DNA of 64,000 nt from Actinocatenispora comari (GTDB lineage Bacteria > Actinomycetota > Actinomycetes > Mycobacteriales > Micromonosporaceae), in the NCBI RefSeq assembly GCF_017312725.1, contig NZ_BOPO01000147.1:1-64000 (forward strand). Reading direction: 5' to 3'. The position numbers and the translations under genes were made by a program. Under the pieces are notes generated by a model. That model made no database searches and was not told the DNA's origin. It saw nothing but the letters and a program-made list of their open reading frames with translations. Numbering within the stretch: position 1 is the first letter of the stretch; every line of letters starts with the position of its first letter. Of the stretch, positions 1-7,476 are shown one piece after another.

Positions 1-58
1 CCCATCGTCGGCGGGCCCGTCGGTGCCGCCTCGCGGTCGGCGCCGAGGCGGATGACGG

Positions 59-421
59 TCAGTGGCTGAGGTGTTCGTGCCGTACCTGCCAGCCGTCGTC
101 GCCGCGGACGAGGATCGCCGTACCCCGGCCCGCGCCGCTGGCCGCGCGGCCGTCGACGGTGCCGGACCAGCGGAACCGGTACCGGCACGCCGCCTGGTCG
201 TCGCCGCGGTAGAGCCAGGTCACGTCCTCGATCCGGTAGGTCTCGTCGGTGATGGTGGCGAACGTGCGGCCGATCGCGGCGAGGACCGCGTCCCGCCCGT
301 GGTGCGAGCCGTCGGTGAACCAGTAGCTCGCGTCGGCCGCGATCAGCGGCGCCAGCCGGGCCGGATCGTGGCTGTTGGTGGCCTGCTCGTACCGACGCAG
401 AAAGGTTGCCGGATCGTCCAT
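59..421 (-). CDS. SnoaL-like / DUF4440 (NTF2-fold) protein
   Basis: A 120-residue protein of the nuclear-transport-factor-2 fold, the small cone-shaped barrel used by SnoaL-like cyclases, ketosteroid isomerase and many proteins of unknown role. Typical features are the N-terminal helix (FLRRYEQATNSHDP), a central YWFTDGSHHGRDAV segment where these folds form a pocket, and alternating strands to the C-terminal WQVRHEHLSH. I start it at ATG 421 because the family begins just before this helix; the open frame continues upstream but turns into Pro/Ser/Arg-rich shadow sequence. Length fits single-domain members. Substrate cannot be inferred and no catalytic residues are obvious. It is divergent from the acetyltransferase gene at 642. 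Confidence 0.8.
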   Translation of the reverse strand: MDDPATFLRRYEQATNSHDPARLAPLIAADASYWFTDGSHHGRDAVLAAIGRTFATITDETYRIEDVTWLYRGDDQAACRYRFRWSGTVDGRAASGAGRGTAILVRGDDGWQVRHEHLSH

Positions 422-641
422 CCCGCGGTGTCTACCAGTCGGGTACGACAGGCCCGGCGGAAACCCGATTGCCGCCGTCGGACCGGTCCCGTAGCGTGCG
501 CGCGGTGTGCGCCGGCGACCGGCCGGCGATCGGACGAGAAGGGAGGCACCGGTGATGTCCAGTGGATTCTCGGCGCTTCCGGGGCGGGCCGGCAGCAGGT
601 CCTGACCGTACGGCGGCGCCTTCGGCAGGGAAGGCACCAAC

Positions 642-1577
642 GTGTTGTTTCGTAGTGTGGTCGAGGCGGATCTCGACCGGGTGGCGGCGCTGTTCGAGCC
701 GGACCCGGTGTGCTGGCTCGGCGGCGACAGGTTCGGCGCGGAGCTGGCCGCGGGCCAGTACCGACCGGAGTGGGTCTGGATCGCCGAGGACGCCGGCACG
801 CCGGTGGCGTCGGCGGTGTGGTGGTCTCGTGCGGGGGAGGCCAAGCCGGTCGCGCTGGATCATCTGTGGGTGGCGGGCTCGGTCGGTGACCGGGTCGCGG
901 TGGCGGCCGAGTTGCTCGCCGCGGCGCACCGGGCGTTCCGCGCGACGCCGGAGTTCCACCTGCGGCTTCCGGTCGGCTGGCGGGACCAGCCGGACGCGGT
1001 GGCCGCGTTCACCTGGCGGCGGCAGGCCGCGGCTCGTGCCGGGCTGGTCGAGGAGCTGGAACGGCTGCAGTACCGGTGGGCGCCGGAGTCCGGACTGCCG
1101 CCGGCGGGGGAGCGGCTGGTGTTCCGGCCGGAGCCGGACGACGAGGCGTTCCTCGACGTGTTCCGCCGGGTGGCGGTCGGCTCGCTGGACACGACGAGCT
1201 GCCGGCACGTGGCGGCGCTCGGTGTCGATGCGGCGGCGCGGGAAGACCTGAACTTCTACGCCAGCGTGCCGGAGACGCGCGGCTGGTGGCGGCTGGCGTA
1301 CACCCGGGACGGGACGCTGGCCGGGTTCGGCATCCCGTGGCGCAACCCGTACGGGCGCAACGTCGGCTACCTGGGCGTGCTGCCGGAGCTGCGCGGCAAC
1401 GGGTACATCGACGAGGTGCTGGCGGACATCACCCGGTTCCACGCGGCGGCCGGGGCGGAGCGGATCAGCGCCACCACGGACCTGGTCAACGTGCCGATGC
1501 AACGCGCGTTCGAGCGCGGCGGGTACCGCAACGTCGAGGTCCGGTTCGTGCTGTCGGCGCCGGTGGGGGCCGCCTGA
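642..1577 (+). CDS. GNAT family N-acetyltransferase
   Basis: A 311-residue protein with a GNAT acetyl-CoA-binding core in its C-terminal half: strand NVGYLGVLPELRG followed by NGYIDEVLADITRFH, matching the R/Q-x-x-G-x-G/A pyrophosphate loop of motif A. The N-terminal half (MLFRSVVEADLDRVAALF) also looks like the start of a GNAT fold, so the protein may contain two tandem GNAT units, only the second with a clear loop. GTG 642 is chosen because an AGGGAAGG Shine-Dalgarno lies about 6 nt upstream. Acceptor substrate is unknown. A very strong inverted repeat follows the stop and separates it from pgi. Confidence 0.82.
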   Translation: MLFRSVVEADLDRVAALFEPDPVCWLGGDRFGAELAAGQYRPEWVWIAEDAGTPVASAVWWSRAGEAKPVALDHLWVAGSVGDRVAVAAELLAAAHRAFRATPEFHLRLPVGWRDQPDAVAAFTWRRQAAARAGLVEELERLQYRWAPESGLPPAGERLVFRPEPDDEAFLDVFRRVAVGSLDTTSCRHVAALGVDAAAREDLNFYASVPETRGWWRLAYTRDGTLAGFGIPWRNPYGRNVGYLGVLPELRGNGYIDEVLADITRFHAAAGAERISATTDLVNVPMQRAFERGGYRNVEVRFVLSAPVGAA

Positions 1578-1673
1578 CCCCGGTGCGTCCGGGCCGCGGT
1601 GTCGATGAGGCATGATCGGAACGTTGCGGTACCGATCGCGTTGCGGCCCGGGGGTGGCGACCAGTCGTTTCCG

Positions 1674-1733
1674 TCCCTCGCTCCGCGCACCGGCGCGCGC
1701 CGGCCAGCGCTGCGCCGGGCGCGGAGCGAGGGA
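1674..1733. other. Long perfect inverted repeat upstream of pgi
   Basis: Two perfect 15-nt arms (1674-1688 and 1719-1733) are separated by a 30-nt G/C-only spacer that can itself fold (CCGGCGCGCGCCGG). The element starts 97 nt after the acetyltransferase stop and ends 50 nt before the pgi start. No T-tract follows on the plus strand, so it could be an actinobacterial U-less terminator, a mRNA-end stabiliser, or a structured pgi leader. Confidence 0.6.
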
Positions 1734-1783
1734 TCGTGGTGCGAGGTGCCGGGGGAGCGGTCGATGAGATCTTGGAGCGATCG

Positions 1784-3406
1784 ATGAGCACGGACATCAC
1801 CACGACCGACGAGTGGCGTGCCCTCGCGGCGCATGCCGACCAGGCGCGGGCGCTGCGGCTGCGGGCCGAGTTCGAGCGGGATCCGAAGCGCGCGGAGCGG
1901 CTCTCCGCGCAGGCCGGCGACCTGTTCGTGGACTACAGCAAGAACCTGGTCACGGACGAGACGATCGGGCTGCTGACGGCGCTGGCGCGGCGGGTCGGGC
2001 TGACCGACCGGATCGCGGCGATGTTCGCCGGCGAGCACGTCAACACCTCCGAGGACCGGGCGGTGCTGCACACCGCGCTGCGGCTGCCGCGCTCGGCGGA
2101 GCTGGTGGTGGACGGTCAGGACGTGGTCGCCGACGTGCACGCGGTACTGGACCGGATGGGCGATTTCGCCGAGCGGGTCCGGTCCGGTGACTGGCGCGGG
2201 CACACCGGTGACCCGATCCGTACCGTGGTGAACATCGGCATCGGCGGCTCCGACCTGGGGCCGGTGATGGCGTACGAGGCGCTCGCGCCCTGGCGCGACG
2301 CGGGTATCGCGTGCCGGTTCATCTCCAACATCGACCCGACCGACCTGAGCCTGACGCTGGCCGACCTGGACCCGGCGTCGACGCTGTTCGTGGTCGCGTC
2401 GAAGACGTTCTCCACGCTGGAGACGCTGACCAACGCGCGGCAGGCGCGGGCCTGGCTGCTGTCCGGGCTGGGCGACGACCCGGCGGCGGTGGCGAAGCAC
2501 TTCGTCGCGGTGAGCACGAACGCGAAGCTGGTCGGCGAGTTCGGTATCGACACCGACAACATGTTCGGCTTCTGGGACTGGGTCGGCGGGCGCTACTCGT
2601 TCGACTCGGCGGTGGGGCTGTCGCTGATGCTCGCGATCGGGCGGGACGCGTTCGGCGAGATGCTGGCCGGCTTCCACGTGGTCGACGAGCACTTCCGGAC
2701 CACCCCGATCGAGCGGAACGTGCCGGCGCTGCTCGGGCTGCTCAACGTCTGGTACAACAACTTCCTCGGCGCGCAGACGCATGCGGTGCTGCCGTACTCG
2801 CAGCTGCTGCACCGGTTCCCGGCGTACCTGCAGCAGCTGACGATGGAGTCCAACGGCAAGTCGGTGACCCGCGACGGCGTGTCGGTGACGTACCAGACCG
2901 GCGAGGTGTTCTGGGGTGAGCCGGGCACGAACGGGCAGCACGCGTTCTACCAGCTGATCCACCAGGGCACGAAGATCATCCCGGCCGACTTCATCGGGTT
3001 CGCGGAGCCGAACTACGAGGTCGACGAGATGCACGACGCGTTCATGGCGAACTTCTTCGCACAGACCGCGGCGCTCGCCTTCGGCCGTACCGCGGCGGAG
3101 GTCGAGACCACCGGGGTCGCCGCGGACGTGGTGCCGCACAAGGTGATGCCGGGAAACCACCCGACGACCTCGATCCTGGCGCCGAAGCTGACGCCGGCGA
3201 CGCTGGGCCAGCTGGTCGCGCTGTACGAGCACGTCACGTTCACCGAGGGCACCGTCTGGGGCATCGACTCGTTCGACCAGTGGGGTGTGGAGCTGGGCAA
3301 GGAGATGGCCAAGCAGCTGGCGCCGCTGCTGGCCGGTGAGCCCGGCGACGCCGACCCGTCGACGGCGGCGTTGATCGCCCGCTACCGCACCCAGCGCGGC
3401 CGGTAG
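1784..3406 (+). CDS. pgi: Glucose-6-phosphate isomerase
   Basis: Interconverts glucose-6-phosphate and fructose-6-phosphate in the cytosol. The 540-residue length is right for a full Pgi. Both family signatures are visible: [13 protein letters not shown] (signature 1, sugar-phosphate binding) and the C-terminal [14 protein letters not shown] (signature 2, with the active-site lysine). [11 protein letters not shown] and the [14 protein letters not shown] stretch with its conserved histidine are also family hallmarks. ATG 1784 gives the normal N-terminus; the frame opens 48 nt earlier at a GTG that lacks homologous sequence. It appears monocistronic, with a large hairpin on the 5' side and a strong stem-loop about 30 nt after the stop. 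Confidence 0.97.
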   Translation: MSTDITTTDEWRALAAHADQARALRLRAEFERDPKRAERLSAQAGDLFVDYSKNLVTDETIGLLTALARRVGLTDRIAAMFAGEHVNTSEDRAVLHTALRLPRSAELVVDGQDVVADVHAVLDRMGDFAERVRSGDWRGHTGDPIRTVVNIGIGGSDLGPVMAYEALAPWRDAGIACRFISNIDPTDLSLTLADLDPASTLFVVASKTFSTLETLTNARQARAWLLSGLGDDPAAVAKHFVAVSTNAKLVGEFGIDTDNMFGFWDWVGGRYSFDSAVGLSLMLAIGRDAFGEMLAGFHVVDEHFRTTPIERNVPALLGLLNVWYNNFLGAQTHAVLPYSQLLHRFPAYLQQLTMESNGKSVTRDGVSVTYQTGEVFWGEPGTNGQHAFYQLIHQGTKIIPADFIGFAEPNYEVDEMHDAFMANFFAQTAALAFGRTAAEVETTGVAADVVPHKVMPGNHPTTSILAPKLTPATLGQLVALYEHVTFTEGTVWGIDSFDQWGVELGKEMAKQLAPLLAGEPGDADPSTAALIARYRTQRGR

Positions 3407-3430
3407 GCCGGGCCTCGACCCGCGGGTGCG

Positions 3431-3459
3431 AAAAGGCGCCCGGCTGGCTGCCGGGCGCC
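3431..3459 (-). terminator. Intrinsic terminator (minus strand); also a hairpin after pgi
   Basis: A perfect 10-bp stem (3435-3444 with 3450-3459, 5-nt loop) is followed on the minus strand by TTTT (3434-3431), the classical intrinsic-terminator form. On the plus strand the same stem lies 28 nt after the pgi stop without a T-tract, so it may also stop pgi transcription. The arms are nearly identical to those of the hairpin at 3675-3701. Confidence 0.75.
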
Positions 3460-3674
3460 CAACCACCTCCGACCGATGGCCCTCGACCGAGGTGTGGGTA
3501 GACGTGCGGAGCGCGACTCCGCCCGTCTGGCTCGACGTTACGTCGCGGTTGCCGGTGTTGCCGGGGATTTCCGCAACATCCACTGGACGTTTGCCCAGGC
3601 TGGTGGGCCGGCTCGGTCGAGCGGTGGAGCCGGCAGGCGGGTACGTCGAGGTATGGAGCTGCGACGGATGCGTC

Positions 3675-3701
3675 GGGCGCCCGGCTGGTGGCCGGGCGCC
3701 C
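3675..3701 (-). promoter_or_regulatory. Hairpin just downstream of the Trp-rich leader peptide
   Basis: A perfect 11-bp GC stem (3675-3685 with 3691-3701) and 5-nt loop lies 25 nt after the stop of the minus-strand peptide ORF and has no T-tract. Position and geometry suit an attenuation element that a ribosome stalled on the Trp codons could affect. Its arms match those of the terminator at 3431-3459, so cross-pairing between the two hairpins is possible. Confidence 0.5.
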
Positions 3702-3725
3702 GGTGCGCTGCGGTGCCGGAGCGGC

Positions 3726-3785
3726 CTACCACCACCAGCAGTGGCTGATGATGACGGCCAGACCATCGGTGAAGATCGCCAGCAT
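3726..3785 (-). CDS. Small ORF: 19-residue peptide ending Cys-Trp-Trp-Trp (leader-peptide-like)
   Basis: Reads MLAIFTDGLAVIISHCWWW then TAG. An AAGGAG Shine-Dalgarno (3792-3797) sits 6 nt from the ATG, among the best ribosome-binding sites in the window. Three consecutive TGG codons directly before the stop are the hallmark of a tryptophan-sensing leader peptide; known actinobacterial trp leaders carry an internal WWW. A hairpin follows 25 nt later and a terminator about 290 nt later on the same strand. No amino-acid biosynthesis gene lies downstream; the next real gene there, pgi, is on the opposite strand. A 65-codon frame of biased composition opens at the GTG inside the TGG run (3735 down to 3538), but it does not look like a conserved protein. 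A weak promoter can be proposed (TAGGTT near 3843-3838). Confidence 0.6.
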   Translation of the reverse strand: MLAIFTDGLAVIISHCWWW

Positions 3786-3955
3786 GATCGTCTCCTTGAG
3801 AGAGGTGTACCGCGGTAGGTCACCGTCGGTATTCATGAACCTACTCTAAGTGAAGATCGATGTCGGTCATTTCGTGATTTGCCGCCATGCTGTTTCCCGA
3901 CAGCGGGAACGGCCGCCGGGCGGTACGGCACTCGGACCGCACCGCCCGATGGCGC

Positions 3956-5749
3956 TCAGCCGGTGATCTGGACCGGCTGGCCGTTCGCGACGAGCTTCCA
4001 GTCGTCCGCCGAGAACTGCGCCGGATCGATGGTGCCCGCCTGCTGGACCCAGTCGATCAGCGACTCGCGGATCGCGACCTGCTGGTCGTACACCACCGGC
4101 GCGGTGGTGACGCCGGGGAAGTTCCCGCCGCCGGACTGCCGGTAGTTGTTGATCGCCAGCACGAACTGCTGGTCGTCGGTGACCGGCTTCCCGTCGTACG
4201 ACAGGTTCTCGATCCGGCTGCCCGGCGCCTTCGCGATGTCGATGTCGTAGCTGACGCCGGACAGCACGTCGTACAGGTAGTCCGGGGTGCCGTTCGGGGA
4301 GTCGGTGGTCGGCGCGTTCGTCACGTCGTCGGCCGGGTACGGTCCGGTGCCGGACACCTGCTGGAAGTACTCCGCCGACTTCTCCAGGTACGCCTTGACC
4401 TGCGCGCCGGTCAGCCTGATGCCGAGCAGCGTGTTGTCGAACTCGTAGATGCCGGCGATGTCGCGTACCGTCACGTCGCCCGCGGTGATCCCGCCGTCGC
4501 GGTTGAACGGCGCCGCCGCCGACAGCACCGGCAGCTTCGCGTCGTCACCGGTGAGCGCCTTGCGTACCGTCTCGGTCTGCACCTGGTTGATGAAATCCAG
4601 TGCGGCACAGTCGGACCAGCGGCACGGGCCGGCCGGCATGTCCGCAGTGGACTGTCCGATCACCGAGTTGACGTAGGACACCGTGGTGTCGTGCTGCGTC
4701 CTCGTCGCCGCGACCACCTTCGGGTCCGGCTGCGCGCTGTTGGGGTTCAGCAGCGACGAGCTGGCGCCCGCCACCTGGTAGTGGCCGCGTACCAGCCGGA
4801 GCTTCAGGTCGAAGCGGGACACCCGCTCGCCCCACAGGCCGGGCTGCGAGATGACCACCTTGCGGCCGGTCTGCTTGTTGGTGACGTCCACCTCGGGGTT
4901 GTTCAGGTGGGTGTGGCCGGACAGGATCGCGTCGATGCCCGGTACCTGTTCGGCGACCTGGCGCATGTCGTTCTCCGGCCAGGGCAGCGCGTCACCGTAG
5001 GACGAGCTGGTCTCGATGCCGGAGTGCGCCAGCACGACGACCACGTCGGCGCCGGCGGCCCGGACCCGGGGCACCCAGCGCTTCGCCGACTCCAGTACGC
5101 CGGTGAAGTCGAGGCGGTCGGCCACCCGCGGCTTGTCCCAGATCGCCGAGCCGGGTGTGGTCAGGCCGAGGAAGCCGACGTGCACCGGCTTGCCGCCGTG
5201 CGCGGGCTTGACGGTACGGATCACGTACGGCTCGAACGCCCGCGCACCGGTGCGGTGGTCGGTGACGTTCGCGGCGAGCAGCGGGAAGTTCAGCTGCTTG
5301 CGGTACGCGCCGAGGTAGTCGACGCCGTAGTTGAACTCGTGGTTGCCGACCGCACCGGCCACGTAACCCATCTGGTTCATCGCCGCGGCCATCGGGTGCG
5401 TGGCGCCGGTCTTCGTGATCGGCTCGACCGTCGCGTAGTACGAGTCGAGCGGGGTGCCCTGGATGACGTCACCGTCATCGACCAGCAGGGTGTTCGGGTT
5501 CTCCCGGCGCACCTGGTCGACCACGGTGGACACCTGCGCCAGGCCGACCGAGTTGCCGGCCGCGTCGGAGTACGGCTTGTCCTTGTAGTAGTCCCAGTCG
5601 AGCGCGTGGCCGTGCACGTCACTGGTGCCGAGCACGGTGAGCGTGACGTCCTTCGGCGCGGCCGCCGCCGGCGCGGCCACGGCGCTCAGCACGGCTCCGG
5701 TCAGGCAACATGCCGTGGCGAGCGCCGCGACCGTTCGTCGATGTCCCAT
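3956..5749 (-). CDS. Secreted bifunctional metallophosphatase / 5'-nucleotidase
   Basis: A 597-residue exported enzyme of the UshA/CpdB type, expected to dephosphorylate extracellular nucleotides. Residues 1-31 are a signal peptide ending AAPAAAA. The calcineurin-like dimetal domain follows: TSDVHGH (about 42-48), DDGDVIQGTP (91-100), GNHEFNYG (135-142), LAHSGIE and ILSGHTHL. The C-terminal 5'-nucleotidase substrate domain starts near residue 390 and includes the NNYRQSGGGNFPG segment. An AAGGA motif precedes ATG 5749. Whether it prefers 5'-nucleotides, 2',3'-cyclic nucleotides or sugar nucleotides cannot be read from sequence. It may serve phosphate scavenging; no pho-box was looked for beyond inspection. 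Confidence 0.92.
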   Translation of the reverse strand: MGHRRTVAALATACCLTGAVLSAVAAPAAAAPKDVTLTVLGTSDVHGHALDWDYYKDKPYSDAAGNSVGLAQVSTVVDQVRRENPNTLLVDDGDVIQGTPLDSYYATVEPITKTGATHPMAAAMNQMGYVAGAVGNHEFNYGVDYLGAYRKQLNFPLLAANVTDHRTGARAFEPYVIRTVKPAHGGKPVHVGFLGLTTPGSAIWDKPRVADRLDFTGVLESAKRWVPRVRAAGADVVVVLAHSGIETSSSYGDALPWPENDMRQVAEQVPGIDAILSGHTHLNNPEVDVTNKQTGRKVVISQPGLWGERVSRFDLKLRLVRGHYQVAGASSSLLNPNSAQPDPKVVAATRTQHDTTVSYVNSVIGQSTADMPAGPCRWSDCAALDFINQVQTETVRKALTGDDAKLPVLSAAAPFNRDGGITAGDVTVRDIAGIYEFDNTLLGIRLTGAQVKAYLEKSAEYFQQVSGTGPYPADDVTNAPTTDSPNGTPDYLYDVLSGVSYDIDIAKAPGSRIENLSYDGKPVTDDQQFVLAINNYRQSGGGNFPGVTTAPVVYDQQVAIRESLIDWVQQAGTIDPAQFSADDWKLVANGQPVQITG

Positions 5750-5809
5750 CCTTCAAGTCCTCCCGCGATGTGGGCAACAGGGCAGACTATCGCCCCTCGC
5801 GGGAGCCAG

Positions 5810-6559
5810 TCAGCGGACGGGCATCGGCCGGCGGGGCCCGGCCGCCGCGACGGCCCGGGCCGGCCTGGTCGTACCGGCGGGTCGGCTGCCGACGGGTCGG
5901 CGGGTCGCCGGCAGCCGCGGCACCAGCCGGTCCAGCAGCCGGTACACGCCGTCGGTGGCGGACACGCTGAGTACGCCGAGGGTGCCGGTGGCGCGGGCCT
6001 GCGTGGGCACCCCGAGCACCTGGGCGGAGCGCACCGCGAGCGCGAGCAGTTCGGTGTCGCGGATCCGCAGCCGCAGATCGGCGGTGTTGCGGACCGGTGC
6101 GGTGGTGAGCAGCAGGGCGCGCCAGATCGCCGCGGCGGTGGCCGGCCCGGTGCGTACCTCGGTGGCGATGCCGCCGACCGGGGCGGCGGCGACCGCGGCC
6201 CGCGCGGCGTGCCAACCGGTGCCGAGCGCCGCGAGTACCGCGTCCTGCTCGGACGGCGCCACCCGGACGAAGTGCATCTCGTGCCGGTGCCGGATGCCGA
6301 GGGTACGGCTGTCGATCTCGACGGCGACGCCGGTCGCGGCGTGCAGCGTACCGGCGAAGCGGGCGGCCGCGGCCACCGTGTCGAACGAGGTGAGGGTGTC
6401 GGCCTCGGTCAGCAGGCCGACACTGCTGGTGCTGCGGCGGGTGGCCGGAGCCGGTACGGTCACCGCACGGTGCAGCACGGCCGCCTCGGCGCCCGCGGTA
6501 CGGTGATCGATCGGTCCGAGCTGCAGTCGTCGTCGCAACGCTGTCAGATCCGGAAGCAT
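5810..6559 (-). CDS. WhiA-like LAGLIDADG-fold protein lacking the C-terminal HTH
   Basis: A 249-residue protein. By recall it aligns with the N-terminal and LAGLIDADG-like parts of the sporulation regulator WhiA: ARFAGTLHAATGVAVEID resembles WhiA RFAGGLHLVSGRIVIEAE, and the stretch from AAIWRALLLTTAPVRN to GVYRLLDRL resembles WhiA EAAWRGAFLAHGSLTE up to GALLTRLGA in order and spacing. WhiA is about 320 residues and ends in a DNA-binding HTH; here the equivalent region is absent and the protein ends in a Pro/Arg-rich tail (last 35 residues). GGGAGG precedes ATG 6559. It is divergent from a two-component operon, with a 174-bp shared intergenic region. WhiA is normally in the rapZ-yvcK-whiA cluster, so this would be a paralogue. 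The family call is from memory and uncertain. Confidence 0.6.
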   Translation of the reverse strand: MLPDLTALRRRLQLGPIDHRTAGAEAAVLHRAVTVPAPATRRSTSSVGLLTEADTLTSFDTVAAAARFAGTLHAATGVAVEIDSRTLGIRHRHEMHFVRVAPSEQDAVLAALGTGWHAARAAVAAAPVGGIATEVRTGPATAAAIWRALLLTTAPVRNTADLRLRIRDTELLALAVRSAQVLGVPTQARATGTLGVLSVSATDGVYRLLDRLVPRLPATRRPVGSRPAGTTRPARAVAAAGPRRPMPVR

Positions 6560-6733
6560 GGTGTCCTCCCTTTCCTGGCCGCGTGGTGGGTCGCCCGGTC
6601 CCCGCCGCATCGCGCAGGCCCGGTGTGCGTGACGATAGGGCGGTCTGGACTGCTCGGCGCCGCTCGGCGAGGATCGTTGAGCAAACATTGAGGAGCCGGC
6701 GAGCACGGTGATTGCACACGGACGGAGGGTGAC

Positions 6734-7390
6734 GTGGAGATCCTCGTCGTGGAGGACGATGCCCGCCTCGCCGACGCGTTGTGCGTGGCGCTGCACCGCC
6801 GCGGCTACGGAGTGACCCACGTCGGTACCGGCGAACAGGCGCTCGCCGCGCCGGACTGCGACCTGGTGCTGCTCGACCTCGGGCTGCCCGACATGGACGG
6901 CCTGGCGGTGTGCAAGCAGTTGCAGGAGCGCTCCGACGTGGCCGTCATCGTGCTCACCGCCCGCGGCGAGGAACGCGACCGGGTGCTCGGGCTGCGCACC
7001 GGCGCGGACGACTACCTGGTGAAGCCGTTCAGCATGGCGGAGCTGACCGCGCGGATCGAGGCGGTGTTGCGGCGGCACCGGCCCCGGCCCGCCGGCCCGG
7101 TCACCGTCGGTACGCTGCGGATCGACACCGAGGCACGGCAGGTGCACATCGGCGCCGAGCCGGTTGCCTTGCGCCCCAAGGAGTACGAGCTGCTCGTGGT
7201 GCTCGCGCGGCAGGCCGGAGCGGTGGTGCCGCGGCAGCGGCTGATCATGGAGGTCTGGCGCTCCACCTGGCCCGGCGCGGCCCGTACGTTGGAGGTGCAC
7301 GTGGGGTCGCTGCGGGGCAAGATCGCCGCGGCCGGCCGGATCGAGGCGGTCCACGGCGTCGGCTACCGCTACGACGTGCGGGACGCATAG
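6734..7390 (+). CDS. Response regulator, OmpR/PhoB class
   Basis: A 218-residue two-domain regulator. The receiver (about 1-115) has the acidic pair E7/D8/D9, phospho-acceptor D48 in LVLLDLGLPDMDG, T75 in VIVLTARGE and K97 in DDYLVKPFS. The C-terminal winged helix includes LRPKEYELLVVLARQAG and the recognition region ending GVGYRYDV. GTG 6734 has GGAGGGTGAC directly upstream. It is the first gene of an operon with the sensor kinase and a TAXI lipoprotein. Its TAG stop overlaps the GTG of the first unit of a 29-bp tandem repeat. It presumably responds to the partner kinase; target genes are unknown, and the divergent WhiA-like gene is one candidate. Confidence 0.95.
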   Translation: MEILVVEDDARLADALCVALHRRGYGVTHVGTGEQALAAPDCDLVLLDLGLPDMDGLAVCKQLQERSDVAVIVLTARGEERDRVLGLRTGADDYLVKPFSMAELTARIEAVLRRHRPRPAGPVTVGTLRIDTEARQVHIGAEPVALRPKEYELLVVLARQAGAVVPRQRLIMEVWRSTWPGAARTLEVHVGSLRGKIAAAGRIEAVHGVGYRYDVRDA

Positions 7391-7472
7391 TGCGTCGCTT
7401 CGACGCGGGGGAGGCATAGTGCGTCGTTTCGACGCGGGGGAGGCATAGTGCGTCGTTTCGACGCGGGGGAGG
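7386..7472 (+). repeat. Three tandem 29-bp units carrying RBS, GTG start and overlapping TAG stop
   Basis: Units at 7386-7414, 7415-7443 and 7444-7472 differ only by C/T at one position. Each holds CATAGTG, the palindrome GCGTCG-TTT-CGACGC (CTT in unit 1) and GGGGGAGG. The first two units encode the minigene MRRFDAGEA, whose TAG overlaps the next GTG (TAGTG); the third runs on 15 codons to 7495. The last GGGGGAGG is the Shine-Dalgarno of the kinase gene. Confidence 0.9.
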
Positions 7473-7476
7473 CAGA

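Noticed and set aside
1-58. End of an upstream gene
   Set aside because: Too short to judge. No motif or convincing frame.
552-605. Small ORF (M)MSSGFSALPGRAGSRS before the acetyltransferase gene, with GGGAGG upstream
   Set aside because: The peptide has no regulatory codon run or adjacent hairpin, and the acetyltransferase has its own ribosome-binding site. Chance occurrence is likely in GC-rich DNA, though a leader cannot be excluded.
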